A stretch of 64,000 nucleotides of DNA from Cryptomeria japonica (GCF_030272615.1 NC_081408.1:335634793-335698792), one strand, 5' to 3'. Shown: positions 34,500-46,532, counted from the stretch's first letter. Made by a program: numbers and translations. The notes: a model not told the origin generated them from the letters alone.

Positions 34500-35560
34500 T
34501 TATTTGTCCTTTTGATCGGTGTATGTCACCCCGATAGGCCCATCCTCATGTCTCATCGGTACATGTTATGCCTATGGATCAATCTTCCTTTCCTCTATGG
34601 CATTTTGCCCATCGGGTATCGCCATAACACACATTATGTCTCTCCGATGAGCTGATGACATTGACTTCTTACTTGCACATCCTTTTTATTTCTCTAGTCT
34701 ATCAGCATACATTTCCCCAATAGATCCCCCTTCTCGCACCCATCTCCAATTTCTCATTGGGCATCGGTATAACAAAAATCCCATTTCTTGATAAGTCGAT
34801 GATGTCTTGATGACTTTGGCTTTGATCAGTGTAACCTATCCTGATCAAATCTCCTTCTATTTTGGCTTTTCTTTTGTTTTCATGGTCCATCGATATAACT
34901 CTCCCCAATACACCCACCTTCAGTATCTACTCTTACCTAATCCATCAGGTATCGACCTCATTGATTTTATGTCCCTACAATGCCCTGATGATCTCAACAT
35001 TTCAATTTGTGTTCTACCTAAGCTTTCTTCTTTATCGATATAAATCTCCCCGAATACCTCCTTGCAATTCACCATTTGCTGTAACAACCTCATCAGGATT
35101 TGACATCGCCTAAAATTCCTCCTCTCGATGTCTCGATAATTCTTCAATCGTTGTTATTTTGTCAGTATAACTTATACCAATATCCCCACAGGCACTTTTA
35201 TCTTCATCGGGGGTTGAAATAGCCTTTTTCTATTCCTCCTAAAGTCCTAATGTTACTTCATTGCACTTTTATTCTTTATACCTCCAAGTCGGCTTTATCG
35301 GTATAGGTAAGACTGATGGTTCCACCTTCTAATTCTCCATGTCATCGGGGATTAGCCTAACTATTTCTGCACTATCCTGATGTGGTCATTTTCTCTAATG
35401 GACCCATCTTCAATTCCCTTTAGTCATTGGGTATCAAGATAGAGTTTTTCATCATTACAAGTCACATCGATAGCCTCATCATCTATCTATATAACAAGTT
35501 TTACACTTCCCCGATAAGCCGATGCATGTCGATAGAAAGCATCCTCCTTCTGCCTCATTG
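34500..35560. repeat. Degenerate tandem repeats in E 3' LTR
   Basis: Words CATCGGTATAAC, CCCCGATA and CATCGGGTATC recur throughout: GTATAAC-type at about 34513, 34763, 34826, 34887, 35034, 35162 and 35294, and CATCGGG-type at about 34610, 34942, 35090, 35206 and 35344. Spacing is often 115-150 bp. The sequence differs from the repeats of A and C, although the position in the LTR is the same. Confidence 0.6.
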
Positions 35561-36179
35561 GAAAAAGCTATCCCAATGGTATAACTTTTTGAAGAGTGCG
35601 CATTGTGTTGAATATCATTTAAGTGATCCAATGAGTCTGCCTTTTGATTTATCAATAAATGTTATGTCAATAATCCTTCTTTTGCTTGCCAATATTGTTT
35701 CATCGGGACTACTTATGCTGATAATTGAAATTGTACAGTTTTGAACAAATGAGTCATCCACCACGAATAATAGTGATCCCAAATATCCCACAAGGTCTGA
35801 TACATACTAGAAAACAATCTTAGATTATACCATAATGACTTCTCCACTGATAAATGCTTCCATACTAGATTCCTTGTGCAGTCTATACTCAGTGCATGTC
35901 GTTAGTGTGCCCAAGTGATACCTTGACATTCCTAAAATAGTTGATCCTTAGAGAACTTTACTCATGCTAATAAGGTTCCTGTACATGCATACCAGCAGTA
36001 AATGCTCATATGATAAAAAAAAGGCCTCCTTATAGCACAAAATGTTTTGTAAAAATATGTTCTAACAGTGGCTCTTTCTAGGGATGTATGTTCTCTTTAA
36101 GGACATACCAAGATTCTAGTTATCTCTGGAAAGCAAACCAAAATGAAAATTGAAAACATAAAGAAAAAAGAAACTTAAA

Positions 36180-37500
36180 CTACTATGATACAAATATACT
36201 CCCTGCTCATTAAGAGAAGAAATGCTTAAGATGCTTAGCATGAACCAGGAACTCCTGCACCTGACCATAAGTATCCTTCAAGTAGTAAGAGTTTTCTCCA
36301 TTTTTTTATGAAATGATGAAGGGTCCTAACCAAAGCGCATCAAATTTGCCATGTTTCCCTTTGTCTTGATCCTTGGCATTCCACTTTAACACCCATTCTC
36401 CTTCTTCAAATGACCTATCATAGGCTTTCTTGTCATGTAAAGCTTTAACCATCTGTTGCCTCTGAATGTTTCTTTCTTGAGCCTCTTTTCTACATTCATC
36501 CAACTCAGCCAACACCATCAATCTATCCCCCATAAAGTTTACTTCTTCTGAAAACTCCTCTGTAACAAATTTATAAACTGGGAGAAAATTATTCAAGGGT
36601 AATCATGCTTCTTTGCTATATACAAGATGATATGGAGAAAATCCTGTGGACTTCTTAACTATCACTCTATCAGCCCATACTACTAATATCAATTTTAAAT
36701 CCCAAGTTCTTTTATTATCACCCAACATCATTTTGATAATCTTCAACAAGTTTTTATTGCCAGATTTTGCTTGTCCATTTCCTTAGGGATGGTAAGGTGA
36801 TGAATAGGAAAAAGTGATGCCATAATTTTCACAGAAATCAAAGAACTCATTGGATCTGAGACACATCCCATTATCTGCCACAATCTTCCAAGGTACCCCA
36901 AATCTAATCAGAATGTTTTCCAAAAGAAACTTTATCACAACTTTGCTGGTAGCCTTTCTTGTGGAATGGCTTCAACCCACTTAGTAAAATAATCAGTAGC
37001 CACCAAAATCCATTTATACCCACCACTAGATTTGTTTTCTATTTCTCCGATGAAGTCAATACCTCACATCTGAAATGGTTCCTCCATATGCATGGGTCTA
37101 AGAGGAATGGCTCCATTATACTTGAGCTTCCCTAAAAACTTTTGACAAGCCTCACATTTTCTGATATAAGTATGACAATCCTTGAAAACTTGAGGCCAAT
37201 AATAACTGGTATTAAGAATTTTATGAGCAGTGGTTTTAGCTAAGAAGTGGCCTCCACATACACCTTCAGGTAAATCTTTTAAAACAACAGATGCTTGCCA
37301 CTCATCTAGACACAATAAAAGAATACCATCTCTATTTTTTGAGTATAGATCTCCATTAAGTAATACATACCTATATGTTTGAAGCTTTAAAGTTCTCTTC
37401 TGACTATCATTTAATTTATCTAGACATTTCATGTATTTCAAGTAATATACAATATTTTTATACCAAGGACACCTCTCAATGCTAATTTGTACATCTTCCA
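36180..37500 (-). pseudogene. Integrase of element E
   Basis: The N-terminal zinc region is present: PEGVCGGHFLAKT, then a CEACQ pair near 37150 (HHCC type). In the catalytic core the glutamate position reads GQAKSGN, so Glu is Lys as in C, and the Gln of PQGN is a TAA stop at about 36785. A C-terminal region with ALWLGPFIIS at about 36310 and the run KWNAKDQDKG matches A. There are at least two frameshifts. Confidence 0.85.
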
Positions 37501-37832
37501 AACCTGATTTACTTTTGGTGCTTCAAGATTGCATTCTTCCATCAATTTTGGTAGACCCTGACCCCTTACCAACTTTGTGATTTGTAGATCAATATTGAAT
37601 TCTTGGATCTGGTTTATCCATCTGCATCTCCTTCTAGTTGTTTCCGATTGTCTAAAGATGTCTTTAATAGCAGCATTTGGTAGATAAGCAATGATGGTGG
37701 CACCAACCAGATAGGGTCTGAAAGATTTCACATCTTTCACAAGAGCATAATCTTATTTTTCATTTAAATCATAATTCAATTAAGATTCTCATAATGTTTT
37801 TCTAAAAAGCGCCACTGGTTGTTCATGACCCT
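37501..37832 (-). pseudogene. C-terminal part of RNase H-like segment of element E
   Basis: It carries KDVKSFRPYLVGATIIAYLPNA, CRWINQIQEF and ITKLVRGQGLPKLM, matching the same segment in A. Immediately upstream the frame continues across insertion G1 at 44634. The sequence that joins the two halves (EGHEQPVALFRK against EGYEHPIAFYRK in A) shows G1 landed inside this domain. Confidence 0.82.
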
Positions 37833-37837
37833 CATCA
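37833..37837. repeat. Target site duplication of G1, left
   Basis: CATCA directly before the LTR. The same five bases follow the 3' LTR at 44629-44633. Confidence 0.9.
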
Positions 37838-38600
37838 TGTTGGCATTGCACACTCCAATAAGAATTGTAGGTGATTGAAGGTATTGTCACTGATGGCAAC
37901 CTTGCAATCTTATGGCACCAACACTAGCAGACTCTACACCAGCAGCGACAAGGATGATTATCGATACCCTAGCCGACAGGAATTTGATTATTGTATATTG
38001 TATTTAATTTTAATATCTTTTTGTAAGCCGATATGGCATATTGGAATAAGACTCATATATAAGTATGAGATCTTGTAGATCAATTTGTAGAGATATATAG
38101 ATGATAGAATGGATATGATGAGCAAATATTAAGGCAGATTTTGGAGTAAGGTTTATGGTTGTTGTATGAGCTTAAACCGGTATTGAACCTGGCATAGCAT
38201 ATGCTTTTTCTAGCAATACATCATATTGGATTTCCATAATCCATTTTGTAAGTCAGTGCGACTTCCTATTGCAATTGAGCAGTGAGCTCTAGGCAGCTAG
38301 CCTTCCCGCATGTGTAGGCACCACCTATTGTAAGTAATATCCATTCATTGGCCAGTGAGTGAATATTGTGGGTCACAAATCCCATCGAGGTTCATCCCAC
38401 ATCGGGTTTCCTCACCAAAAATCTTGTGTTATTGTGTGCTTTCTATGTTGTGTTTATTGTTCATATTTACTACATTAATTCTTGTTTACCAGTACACTAT
38501 TTTGGAATGTAGTTTACTTAATAAGTTTAGAAAATCTGTCAACCGATTAGATACTGATTCACCCCCCCCCCCCCTCTCAGTATCTTTAGGAATCCTAACA
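37838..38600 (+). repeat. G1 5' LTR, 763 bp
   Basis: It starts TGTTGGCATTGCAC and ends CCTAACA. It has a TATA-type box at 38056-38063 and a run of 13 C near the end (38562-38574). It is about 20 bp shorter than the 3' LTR because of a small indel near 37925. Confidence 0.92.
38056..38063 (+). promoter_or_regulatory. TATA box in G1 5' LTR
   Basis: TATATAAG in a context (GACTCATATATAAG) shared with the 3' LTR at 44078-44085 and nearly the same in G2. It is the likely promoter of the element RNA. Confidence 0.7.
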
Positions 38601-38618
38601 ATTGGTATCAGAGCTTGG
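38601..38618 (+). promoter_or_regulatory. Primer binding site of G1
   Basis: ATTGGTATCAGAGCTTGG starts right after the LTR. TGGTATCAGAGC pairs with initiator tRNA-Met. Confidence 0.92.
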
Positions 38619-38671
38619 TCCACTATTTTCAAAAGCCTAACAACTTGAGGGAGATTTTGACACCGGTACAA

Positions 38672-39785
38672 ATGGAAAACTTGAGAAAGCAATTGGAAAC
38701 AGTTCTTTCAGATTATGATGCAGAAAAGTTGAACAATATCAAACTTGAAGATGATCTGAATACTACACACAAATTCATTCAAGGACTTCAAAAAAATCTC
38801 ACTATTGCTAGAAACAAAAGGAGAGAACTTCATGAGAAGATGCAGATTGATGATGATGAAAAGAAAACTCTTAATGACCTTGTGAACAAGTTGAGACAAG
38901 AAAATAGTGCTATGAGGAATGAGATGCAAGATATGACTAAGGTTTTGTAAAGACATTGAAGACAAAAAGAAGAATGAAGATGACTTGACTAGAAGACTCA
39001 ATGATGCTGGAACTGAAAATCTAAGACTTAGTCATGAAAATGATATGTTGAAGACAAATCTGATCCATATGGAACATGATAAAACTGAACTTATGAGATA
39101 GAAGGGAATCTTGCAAAATGAGTTGGCTACTGCAAATCAACACAAAGAGAAATTCAAGAAAATTTTAGAGGAACTTGATAACATGATGAAAAATCAAAGA
39201 CCTAATGGATATACTAATCAACTTGGCTTTGAAGTTGGTGAAAGCTCTAGTACTGCAAACAATCATGATCACAACAAATCGGTAAGACAACCTAATGCAT
39301 ACAAATTTAATGGGAAATTCTTTAACTGTAACAAGTATGGTCATAGAGAAAATCAGTGTAGATCTAGAAACTATAAGAACATTAATGCACCCACTGGTCG
39401 ATGTTCCAAATGCAACAAAATTGGTCATAATTTAGAAAATTGCAGAATGAATGTAAGATGTTATGTTTGTGGAAGATTTGGACAGCTATCTAACCAATGC
39501 AGAAGACATACCAGCATAGGAGGATATGGAAAGGCTATTTAGAAAAACAATGTGACTTGTTATGCTTGTAACAAGATTGGACATATTGCAAAATTTTGTA
39601 GAAGTAAGGCATCACCAACAAATAACAAAGGACCTAGTTTGAAAGGCAAAGAGAAGGTTGAAGAGGTAAAGCAAGATTTTTCAAAACAATGGATTAGAAA
39701 GAAAGATCAGAATGTTGATGAGACTATTCCTTCACCAGTAGAACAAAGTATCACTCCACCGGTAGAAGATTCTTCATCTAACTAA
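38672..39785 (+). pseudogene. Gag-like protein of G1 (coiled coil plus zinc knuckles)
   Basis: It would bind element RNA and form or join the particle. The first 180 residues are a long coiled coil (start MENLRKQLETVL). The second half has four zinc knuckles (CX2CX4HX4C): the first has Phe for its first Cys (FNCNKYGH), the second is intact (CSKCNKIGH..C), the third has Gln for His (CYVCGRFGQ), and the fourth is intact (CYACNKIGH). A frameshift near 38948, a TAG near 39100 and a TAG at 39540-39542 break it. G2 has CAG at the last site. No capsid fold typical of copia gag is recognised. Confidence 0.82.
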
Positions 39786-39940
39786 AAAGAAACATTTTGG
39801 GGGTATGGGAGCAAACTGAAAAATCATGTTAGTTTACCCTCAATTGATGGTGAGAAGATGAATTGCTTCTTTACCAGTAGATGTGTTAAGTTTCACTTAA
39901 CTGATAGGCATTTATTGTTGTAATTGAAGGAAAAATACAT

Positions 39941-39947
39941 TATAAAG
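39941..39947 (+). promoter_or_regulatory. Possible internal TATA box before ORF2 of G1
   Basis: TATAAAG lies 148 bp before the ORF2 ATG, in the 300-bp gap between the two ORFs. The same word lies 146 bp before ORF2 in G2, with similar sequence after it (TTTTCACT...CAAATTT). Confidence 0.45.
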
Positions 39948-40088
39948 AAAGTGTTTTTCACTCTTTTCACTCACCGAGCATTCAAATTTCCTAAGAGCAC
40001 AAAAAACCCGAGCGAATGCATCCACAACAAGAAGTGAAGCAAAATATTTCAAGCATCTAAACCTAAGGGTAGATTAAGGTATTTATCA

Positions 40089-43000
40089 ATGGCTTCCTCC
40101 TCTGCTCCTGAATTCATTGCAAACCCTACTATTATTGAAGTGGTTAAATTCCCTAGGCCCATATTCAAGATCATACCTAAAGTAGCGAAGCAGGATGATA
40201 CCCTAGGTGCATTTTATAGAATACTTAAAGGAGTTGCATATGCAGAAGACCCTAGGATATACATACATTGTCATATTGAGGAACTAGGTGTAGATAAAAT
40301 CATGAATATGTACAAGACTATCATTTGTGATGAGAATGGTGTTGTGAAATAGGAACACAAAATTATAGAAACCCTAGGTTTTGTGGAAATACTTGATATT
40401 CCAGATTTCCCTAAGGAAGTTGTGAGGATTGTACCAAGTAGAGTGCATGGAGAATTATTTTGGCTTGAATCTATCCACAAGATCTCAAGAGAAACAGTCA
40501 GGGCAATGACTGGCTTACCCTCAACTGGTAGCAGGCCTGATAAAACTAAGAAAGTTTCAAACAACATTATGATGATCCTAACCGGTGCAACCCATGATAG
40601 TAGATCCTTAAGAGTTAATGATGTGAAAGACATAAATGCTAGATTCATTAGCATGATACTAGGATACAAAACTACAAATGCTAAGAGATTGAACTCTATT
40701 TCTAGTTTATGTATCAAAAGTTCTTATCATATGGTGAACAGTAATGCTAATATAGATATATGTGAATGGTTGAAAGATGAGTTAATTGATAATTTAAAGA
40801 ATCTAAAAGGAGATAAGAAAGGTACTTTTAGATTTGATAATCTACTTGTGTGCCTAATGCTATATATTACAAAGGAATTTCCTAGTATAGGTAGGAAAGA
40901 ATTTGGTTTTCACATACCGGTAGGTAAACAACTATTGGATATCTTTACCAGCATGGGAAAAAACAAGGAAAATAATATAATTGAATATTTCCAAGAATTT
41001 AAGGCTAGAATGAAATCAAGGGAAAGGTTACCTCAGAACATTGTTGACAAATATCAGAAAGAAATTTGTTTTGTTATTAAGAAAGATGAAATTTGGATGG
41101 AGGCAGTGGCTCCTAGAACTATTTGGGTAATAGAGATGGGTTATGAGGCTGATATAAACATTATTGTAACATATGCCAAAGCCCTACTTGAAGCCCCTAG
41201 AGAACCTGAAGAGAAAATATTTGGTAATGTTGAAACCATTGAAAGAAAAGTATAGACACTTAAACAAAAGAAGAAAAGAGAGCAACATATCAAAAAAGCA
41301 ACAAAACAAGCCAAAGAGATCAAGGAAAACATATTGAATATCACTGGTATTAAGGAAAGTGACTTGGAAGGGTTACAACCAGAAGCTCACCTCTCACCGG
41401 TTGGAACTTCATTTGATAGTGAAATCCCAGCTGAGTTTAAGAGAGTAGAAAGGAAAAGAAAACCTTCACCAACACCCTCTCCTGCACCAAAGAAGGCAAG
41501 AAAGAAACAATAAGTAGTAAGGCCCCTAGCAAAGAAAATGACACCAAGGAAGAGAAAGGAAAAACAAGTTATCCCTCCTCTTGACAATCTTTTAAGTGAA
41601 ATAATAGATGATGGAAACTTGTCTAATGTTAGTAAATTGTATGTACTTTTACAAATGAGGAAAAGGAAAGCATATAAAATAGTATCATTCTACATCTAGA
41701 TATCTATAAGAAATTTTGGATAGAAGTTGTAGACGATTTACCCAGTGAGTTGTATAGGTGGATAGATGCCAAGAGGCTAGCTATTATAGAATTGGATAAG
41801 AAAATAAAGATTGAAAAATTGCTTGTTGTACATCTAGTGAAATTAGTAGAAGAAATTGATGAGTTAATAAGTGAAGCAAATAGAAGAGTTTTTTCTAGTG
41901 GTCACTGACATGTAAGCCTAATGGCCGACAGAGTAAATGAAATCACTGAAGAAACAACTAATAAATGGGATATCTTCTTTGTGGAAAAAGAAAAACAAGA
42001 AGAGCTCAAAAGACCCAAAACTTTCAAAGTTTACCAAAAGGATAAGGACAAAGGAAAGGGCAAGGTAGATGGACTACCAAACATAAAAGTGATAGATAAT
42101 TTGCCCCCACCTCCTTCTGTCACTCCATCGGCTCAGACTATTGATACACCATTGGTCACTAAAAATGTTGAGATGGAGACTCCACATGAGGATACAAATC
42201 CTGAATTAGAGATCCTATACACAATGAATATTGATACATAGGAGGTCAATATTGTGGTTGATAAGGAAACCACTGGTTGGAAGAAAGATGTGGCTACTGA
42301 ACCATCGGTTGACAATATTGCAGTCGAAACACATATAGAGCATGTAGTTGAAAATATTGAGATTGGGGTTGAGACACAAACTAAACAATTAGTTAATACC
42401 CTGGCTACTAGAATGGTGATTGATACAAACACTGAGAAACCCACAGAGTTAGAACAACCGGCTATAGAAAACAATGTGAAACCTATTGAAATATAGGCAG
42501 TGGATAGTGCATAGGTGAAGACTGAAAAACTAGTAGTGGATACAACTATAAAATCACCAGAGGCACTGACTGATAACACTCTAAAACCATCAAATAAAAT
42601 GGTAGTAGAAAGCACAGAGAAATCGATAGAGAAACAAACTGAGAAACCCATTGAGAAACAGGAAGAGAAAAAGGTTGAGTCATAGGTACATGCAGAGACA
42701 GTGCCACTGACAACTGCTGAGAAACCTAAACCCTTGCTGATAGAAATACAAACACAAACTAACCCTCTAGAGGTCGAGGCAAGAAAAGTGGTTACTCACA
42801 CCGACAACATGCAGATTGTAAAGGCAGTTGGATAGTCATCTAGTACTTCAATGATAGAATTTAGACCAACTAATGTGACAAAGGTATTATTGGATTCAAT
42901 TAAGAAAATCACATATTGTAATGCATTAGCCTATAAGGCTATAGATGATACCATTCCTATTCTAAAATTGATTGCACCCAAGTGCAATATGGAAAATAAA

Positions 43001-43645
43001 GATTCTTTAAGTGAATTAGACACATTGTCTAAGTATATCACTGGTAACATATTGACTATTGATCAAATAAATGAGGAGACATTTAAAGAGAAAATAGACA
43101 AAGAAAAGGAGAAATTCTTTGATGAGACAATAAAGAAGTGCATGGGACACATTGATACAATTTTACTGGCACTAAGAAAAACAATAATGGACTTTAAGGA
43201 GTTGTACAGAGATACATGTAAGACTAATATTTTGGCATTACATATTGACAAGGAGATCGACAAAGTACAGAAAGAAATAAATGATATAGCTGACAATCTC
43301 ATTGGTTCATCAGAACCAATATCACTTATAGAATAGGAGATAACTGGTTTTGAGGAGAAACTTGAAAATTTTGAAAAAGACAAGGAAAGAATAAAAGGAA
43401 AGGCAAAAGAACTTAAATGCAGACTCAGTCCCAAATTGGGTTACCTCATCTCTTTGAGGAAAGAGATCTCAGAGGAACTTGTTCAAGGACTAAAGACACC
43501 AAAAGAGAAAATGCATCACCTCACTGGTACAATTCAAAGAATAGAGGCAATATTAAAGGACAGTGATAGGTTCACTAAAAGCCTAAATTTTGTATTAGTG
43601 GACCTATTTCAGATTGTAACCAACCAGTTACAAGGTTCGATCTAG
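40089..43645 (+). pseudogene. ORF2 of G1, unknown protein
   Basis: No known function. It starts MASSSAPEFIANPTI and ends NQLQGSI, about 1185 codons. The N-terminal 380 residues are well conserved with G2: DDTLGAF, RVHGELFWLESIHKI, VTGLPxxGxRPDKTKKVS, LRVNDVKDINARFISMILGY and CEWLKDELIDNL. A Lys-rich stretch (about 41420-41570) follows, then a Thr/Glu/Pro-rich stretch (about 42100-42750). A helical C-terminus (42851-43645) ends it. No RT, integrase or protease motif is seen. Several stops are TAG where G2 has CAG (for example 42239-42241). It occupies the place where pol would be. Confidence 0.72.
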
Positions 43646-43688
43646 GACTACACTCAGTTGACATTTTGATAGCCTTTGTCATTGATGT

Positions 43689-43844
43689 CAAAGGGGGAGT
43701 AGTAGAGATGAGAAAAATGATTGGGAGAAGAGATCATTTGCTCAGGGGGAGCACACAGTTTTGGTAAGATTTGTGGACTTTAATTTTTTGATACAATTTT
43801 GGATTTTTCTCATGAGTGTTCCCATCAATTCCAAAGGGGGAGAT
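43689..43844 (+). promoter_or_regulatory. Triple polypurine tracts of G1
   Basis: CAAAGGGGGAG at 43689-43699, CAGGGGGAGC near 43743, and CCAAAGGGGGAGAT at 43831-43844 ending at the LTR. The first is preceded by TTGTCATTGATGT. Repeated, conserved polypurine tracts are a known feature of Sireviruses. Confidence 0.8.
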
Positions 43845-44628
43845 TGTTGGCATTGCACACTCCAATGATAATTGTAGGTGACTGAAGGTATTGTCATTGA
43901 TGGAAACATTGCAATCTTATGGCATCACCACTGACAAACTCTACACCAATAGATAGTTTACCAACAATGACTAGGATGATTATCGGCACCCTAGCCGGCA
44001 AGACTTTGATTATTGTATAATGTATTTAATTGTAATATCTTTTTGTAAACCGACATGGCATATTGTAATAAGACTCATATATAAGTATGAGATCTTGTAG
44101 ATCATTTTGTAGAGATATATAGATGATAGGATGGATATGATGAGCGAATATTAAGGCAACTTTTGGAGTAAGGTTTATGGTTGTTGTATAAGCTTAAACT
44201 GGTACTGAACCTGGCATAGCAGATGCTTTTTGTAGCAGTACATCATATTGGATTTCCATAATCCATTTTGTAAGTCGGTGAGACTTCCTTTTGTAATTGA
44301 GCAGTGAGCTCTAGGTAGTTGGCCTTCCTACATGTGCAGGAACCACCTATTGTCAGTAATATCCATTCATTGGCCAATGAGTGAATATTGTGGGTCACAA
44401 ATCCCACCGAGGTTTTTTCCACACTAGTTTTCCTCACCAAAAATATTATGTTATGGTGTGATTTCTATGTTGTGTTTATTGTTCATATTTACTGCACTAA
44501 TTCTTGTTTACTGGTACACTGTTTTGGAATGCAATTTACTTAATAAGTTTAGAAAATCTGTCAACCGGTTAGATACTGATTCACCTGCCCCCCCTCCCCC
44601 TCTCTTAGTATCTTTGGGAATCCTAACA
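43845..44628 (+). repeat. G1 3' LTR, 784 bp
   Basis: It starts TGTTGGCATTGC and ends CCTAACA, followed by the CATCA target duplication. TATA box at 44078-44085. Confidence 0.92.
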
Positions 44629-44633
44629 CATCA
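44629..44633. repeat. Target site duplication of G1, right
   Basis: CATCA directly after the 3' LTR, a perfect copy of 37833-37837. Confidence 0.9.
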
Positions 44634-45660
44634 TTCTTTTGTAACATGACAACAACAATAGTATGGAATGAGGCAAATGAAAACACTTGAAAAGGTTTAG
44701 AGAAGTTAGGTGATTTTAGTACAGGGGCTTCCTTGATGGCTCTTTTGATATTTACAAAGTATTCAAGAGATTCATTAGTCCATTTTATTTCAGCACCCTT
44801 TTTCAACATTTTAGCAATAGGCTTTATGATTTCAGAGAAATTTGAAACAAATCTTCTTACAAAGTTGATTTGACTGAAAAAAGATTGAATTGCTTTAACT
44901 ATTTTTGGGATTTGAATTTTATCAATAGTAGCAATCCTTCTTGGATCGATTCTCACACCATCTTTTGAAACAATATGACCTAACAATTTTACTTCAATAA
45001 CCCCAAAATGACATTTTTTGGGATTCAAAGCTATGCCATATTCTAATGCTCTAATAAAAATCTTTCCTAGATCATTACAATGATTTCTGCCTTTTCAGAA
45101 TAAGCAGTCATATCATCCTGGTACACTACCAAGATATAATCAATCATACCCTCAAAGGCCATGTCCATAGCCCTCTATGTCAGTCCAAAAGGCATCCTAG
45201 CATAGACATAGGTACCCCAAGGTGTAGTGAAAGCAGTTTTAAACTTTTCTGCTTCACTAAATTTGACTTGATTATAGCCTGAGAAGCCATCCATCATAGA
45301 TAACAATTCATTTCCTATGACTTTTTGCAAAAGAGCCTCCATGTTAGGTAAATCATAATTATCTTTCAAAGATGAAACATTTAAATTTCTTAAATCGACG
45401 CACAGTCTGATGTCACCATTCTTTTTTCTGATTGGGACCAAGTTGGATACCCATGTTGAGTTCCTTATAGGCTCAATAATACTAGCATTCCTCATTTTCA
45501 TCAGCTCCTCCTTCATCGTAGGAGCCAAAGTAGGTTTTATTAGCCTTTTTTTTTGTCTAAAAGGTTTTGCATCAGGCTTCAAGGGTATCTCATGCTAGAA
45601 CAAATCTTCCATGTATGCTTTAAGGTCATCATATGACCAAGCAAAAATGTGCATGTACTT
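44634..45660 (-). pseudogene. Reverse transcriptase and start of RNase H-like segment of element E
   Basis: RT motifs are KKNGDIRLCVDLRNLN, MMDGFSGYNQV, FTTPWGTYVYARMPFGLT and VYQDD near 45120, then LGHIVSKDGVRIDP and FFSQINFVRRFVSNF. The RNase H-like start PFQVFSFASFH has Phe (44675-44677) where the catalytic Asp is expected. G1 interrupts the domain at 44634. Frames shift near 45175 and 45030. Confidence 0.87.
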
Positions 45661-45749
45661 TCTTAGCCAATTAATAAATTTTGTTCTAATTTTTGGTGTG
45701 AGCTTTTTTCCAATATATACTTCTCTTGGGTTGCTTTCACTTCCCAAGT

Positions 45750-46532
45750 TTATTTTTTCAACATCCTCACATCCTCTTGGATTAAAGGTCTGAAACTCGC
45801 TACATCTTTATCATCAAACATTCTTTCAAGCTCTATCAATCCTTTTGGAATTTTATTTGTTTTTAGTTGTAATACCTCTTGCCCAAGTACAGTCCTTTTG
45901 CCATCCTTGTCCTCCACAATTCCATTCCAATTAATCCAGTGGTGCTCATATTGATCCTCACAAAATAAAAACTTTAGCAAATCCCTATCATCATCAAAAA
46001 CTTGCCAACTTTTTACATTGTTAGGAACTAATGGTCTAGTCTTGTTTTCTACTTGCGTAATATCATCCAAAGGGATGTCATTATGCTTGATATCCATGTT
46101 AGCCATGAAGTCTGCCCAAATATTATTCAACCTTTCAGCCCAATTGATGGAGAAAGCATTGAATAGTTCAATGCAATCCCAAACTTCATTCTTGTAGCTT
46201 CTTAATTTTTCATTTTTTGTATCAAATTTACCTCTAACTTGTGAAATAGCTAATTCTAAATCACCATAAACTATTAGTAACTTAATGTCATGTTTATTTG
46301 CTAGTTTAAGTCCTAATAAGAGGGCCTCATATTTAGCAACATTATTAGTACACTCAAAAGTTAACAAGAAAGAGTATTTAAATTTTTTTTCATTAGGTGA
46401 AATAAATACAACTCCTACTCCATTTCCATCCTTAGTGTAGGCACCATCAAAATATAATTTCCAAATTAAATTTTCATTTTGTTTAACTATTTCTGTAACT
46501 TTATCAATTTTTAAAGGTTTAGAAATACTTAC
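45750..46532 (-). pseudogene. Archaeal/plant-type RNase H (aRH) of element E, upstream of RT
   Basis: It has the same layout as in A. YFDGAYTKDG at about 46440 gives the first Asp, then NNVAKYEALLLGLK (the Glu of the A copy, AEYEA, is here AKYEA, so Glu is Lys), VYGDLELAISQVRG gives the next Asp, and INWAERLNNIWADFMAN follows. It lies between protease and RT. The Glu loss would inactivate this copy. Confidence 0.8.

Larger units (their letters stand above)
33414..36067 (-). repeat. Element E 3' LTR (partial)
   Basis: It aligns with 59427-62102 of the 5' LTR. On the minus strand it starts TGTTAGAAC at 36067. Element D interrupts it at 33414, inside the LTR ORF. Relative to the 5' LTR it has lost about 42 bp near 33870 (14 codons of the ORF). 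Confidence 0.88.
37838..44628 (+). mobile_element. Element G1: non-autonomous LTR retrotransposon, 6791 bp
   Basis: Complete element: 5' LTR 37838-38600, PBS 38601 onwards, a gag-like ORF, a second long ORF, repeated polypurine tracts and 3' LTR 43845-44628. It is flanked by a perfect 5-bp target duplication CATCA. No protease, integrase, RT or RNase H is visible between the LTRs. The terminal TGTTGG and the polypurine tracts match the copia element F. Its LTRs differ by roughly 10% over the first 90 bp compared, so it is older than G2. Confidence 0.9.

Noticed and set aside
38601-38618. tRNA gene fragment
   Set aside because: The TGGTATCAGAGC words at 29284, 38601 and 47642 lie next to LTR ends and are primer binding sites. 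No tRNA cloverleaf surrounds them.
40089-43645. ORF2 of G as a decayed pol
   Set aside because: I searched for RT boxes (xxDD), the GKAxYGLKQAP-type copia motif, the integrase zinc region and DxGA. None is present in G1 or G2, although the region is well conserved between them.
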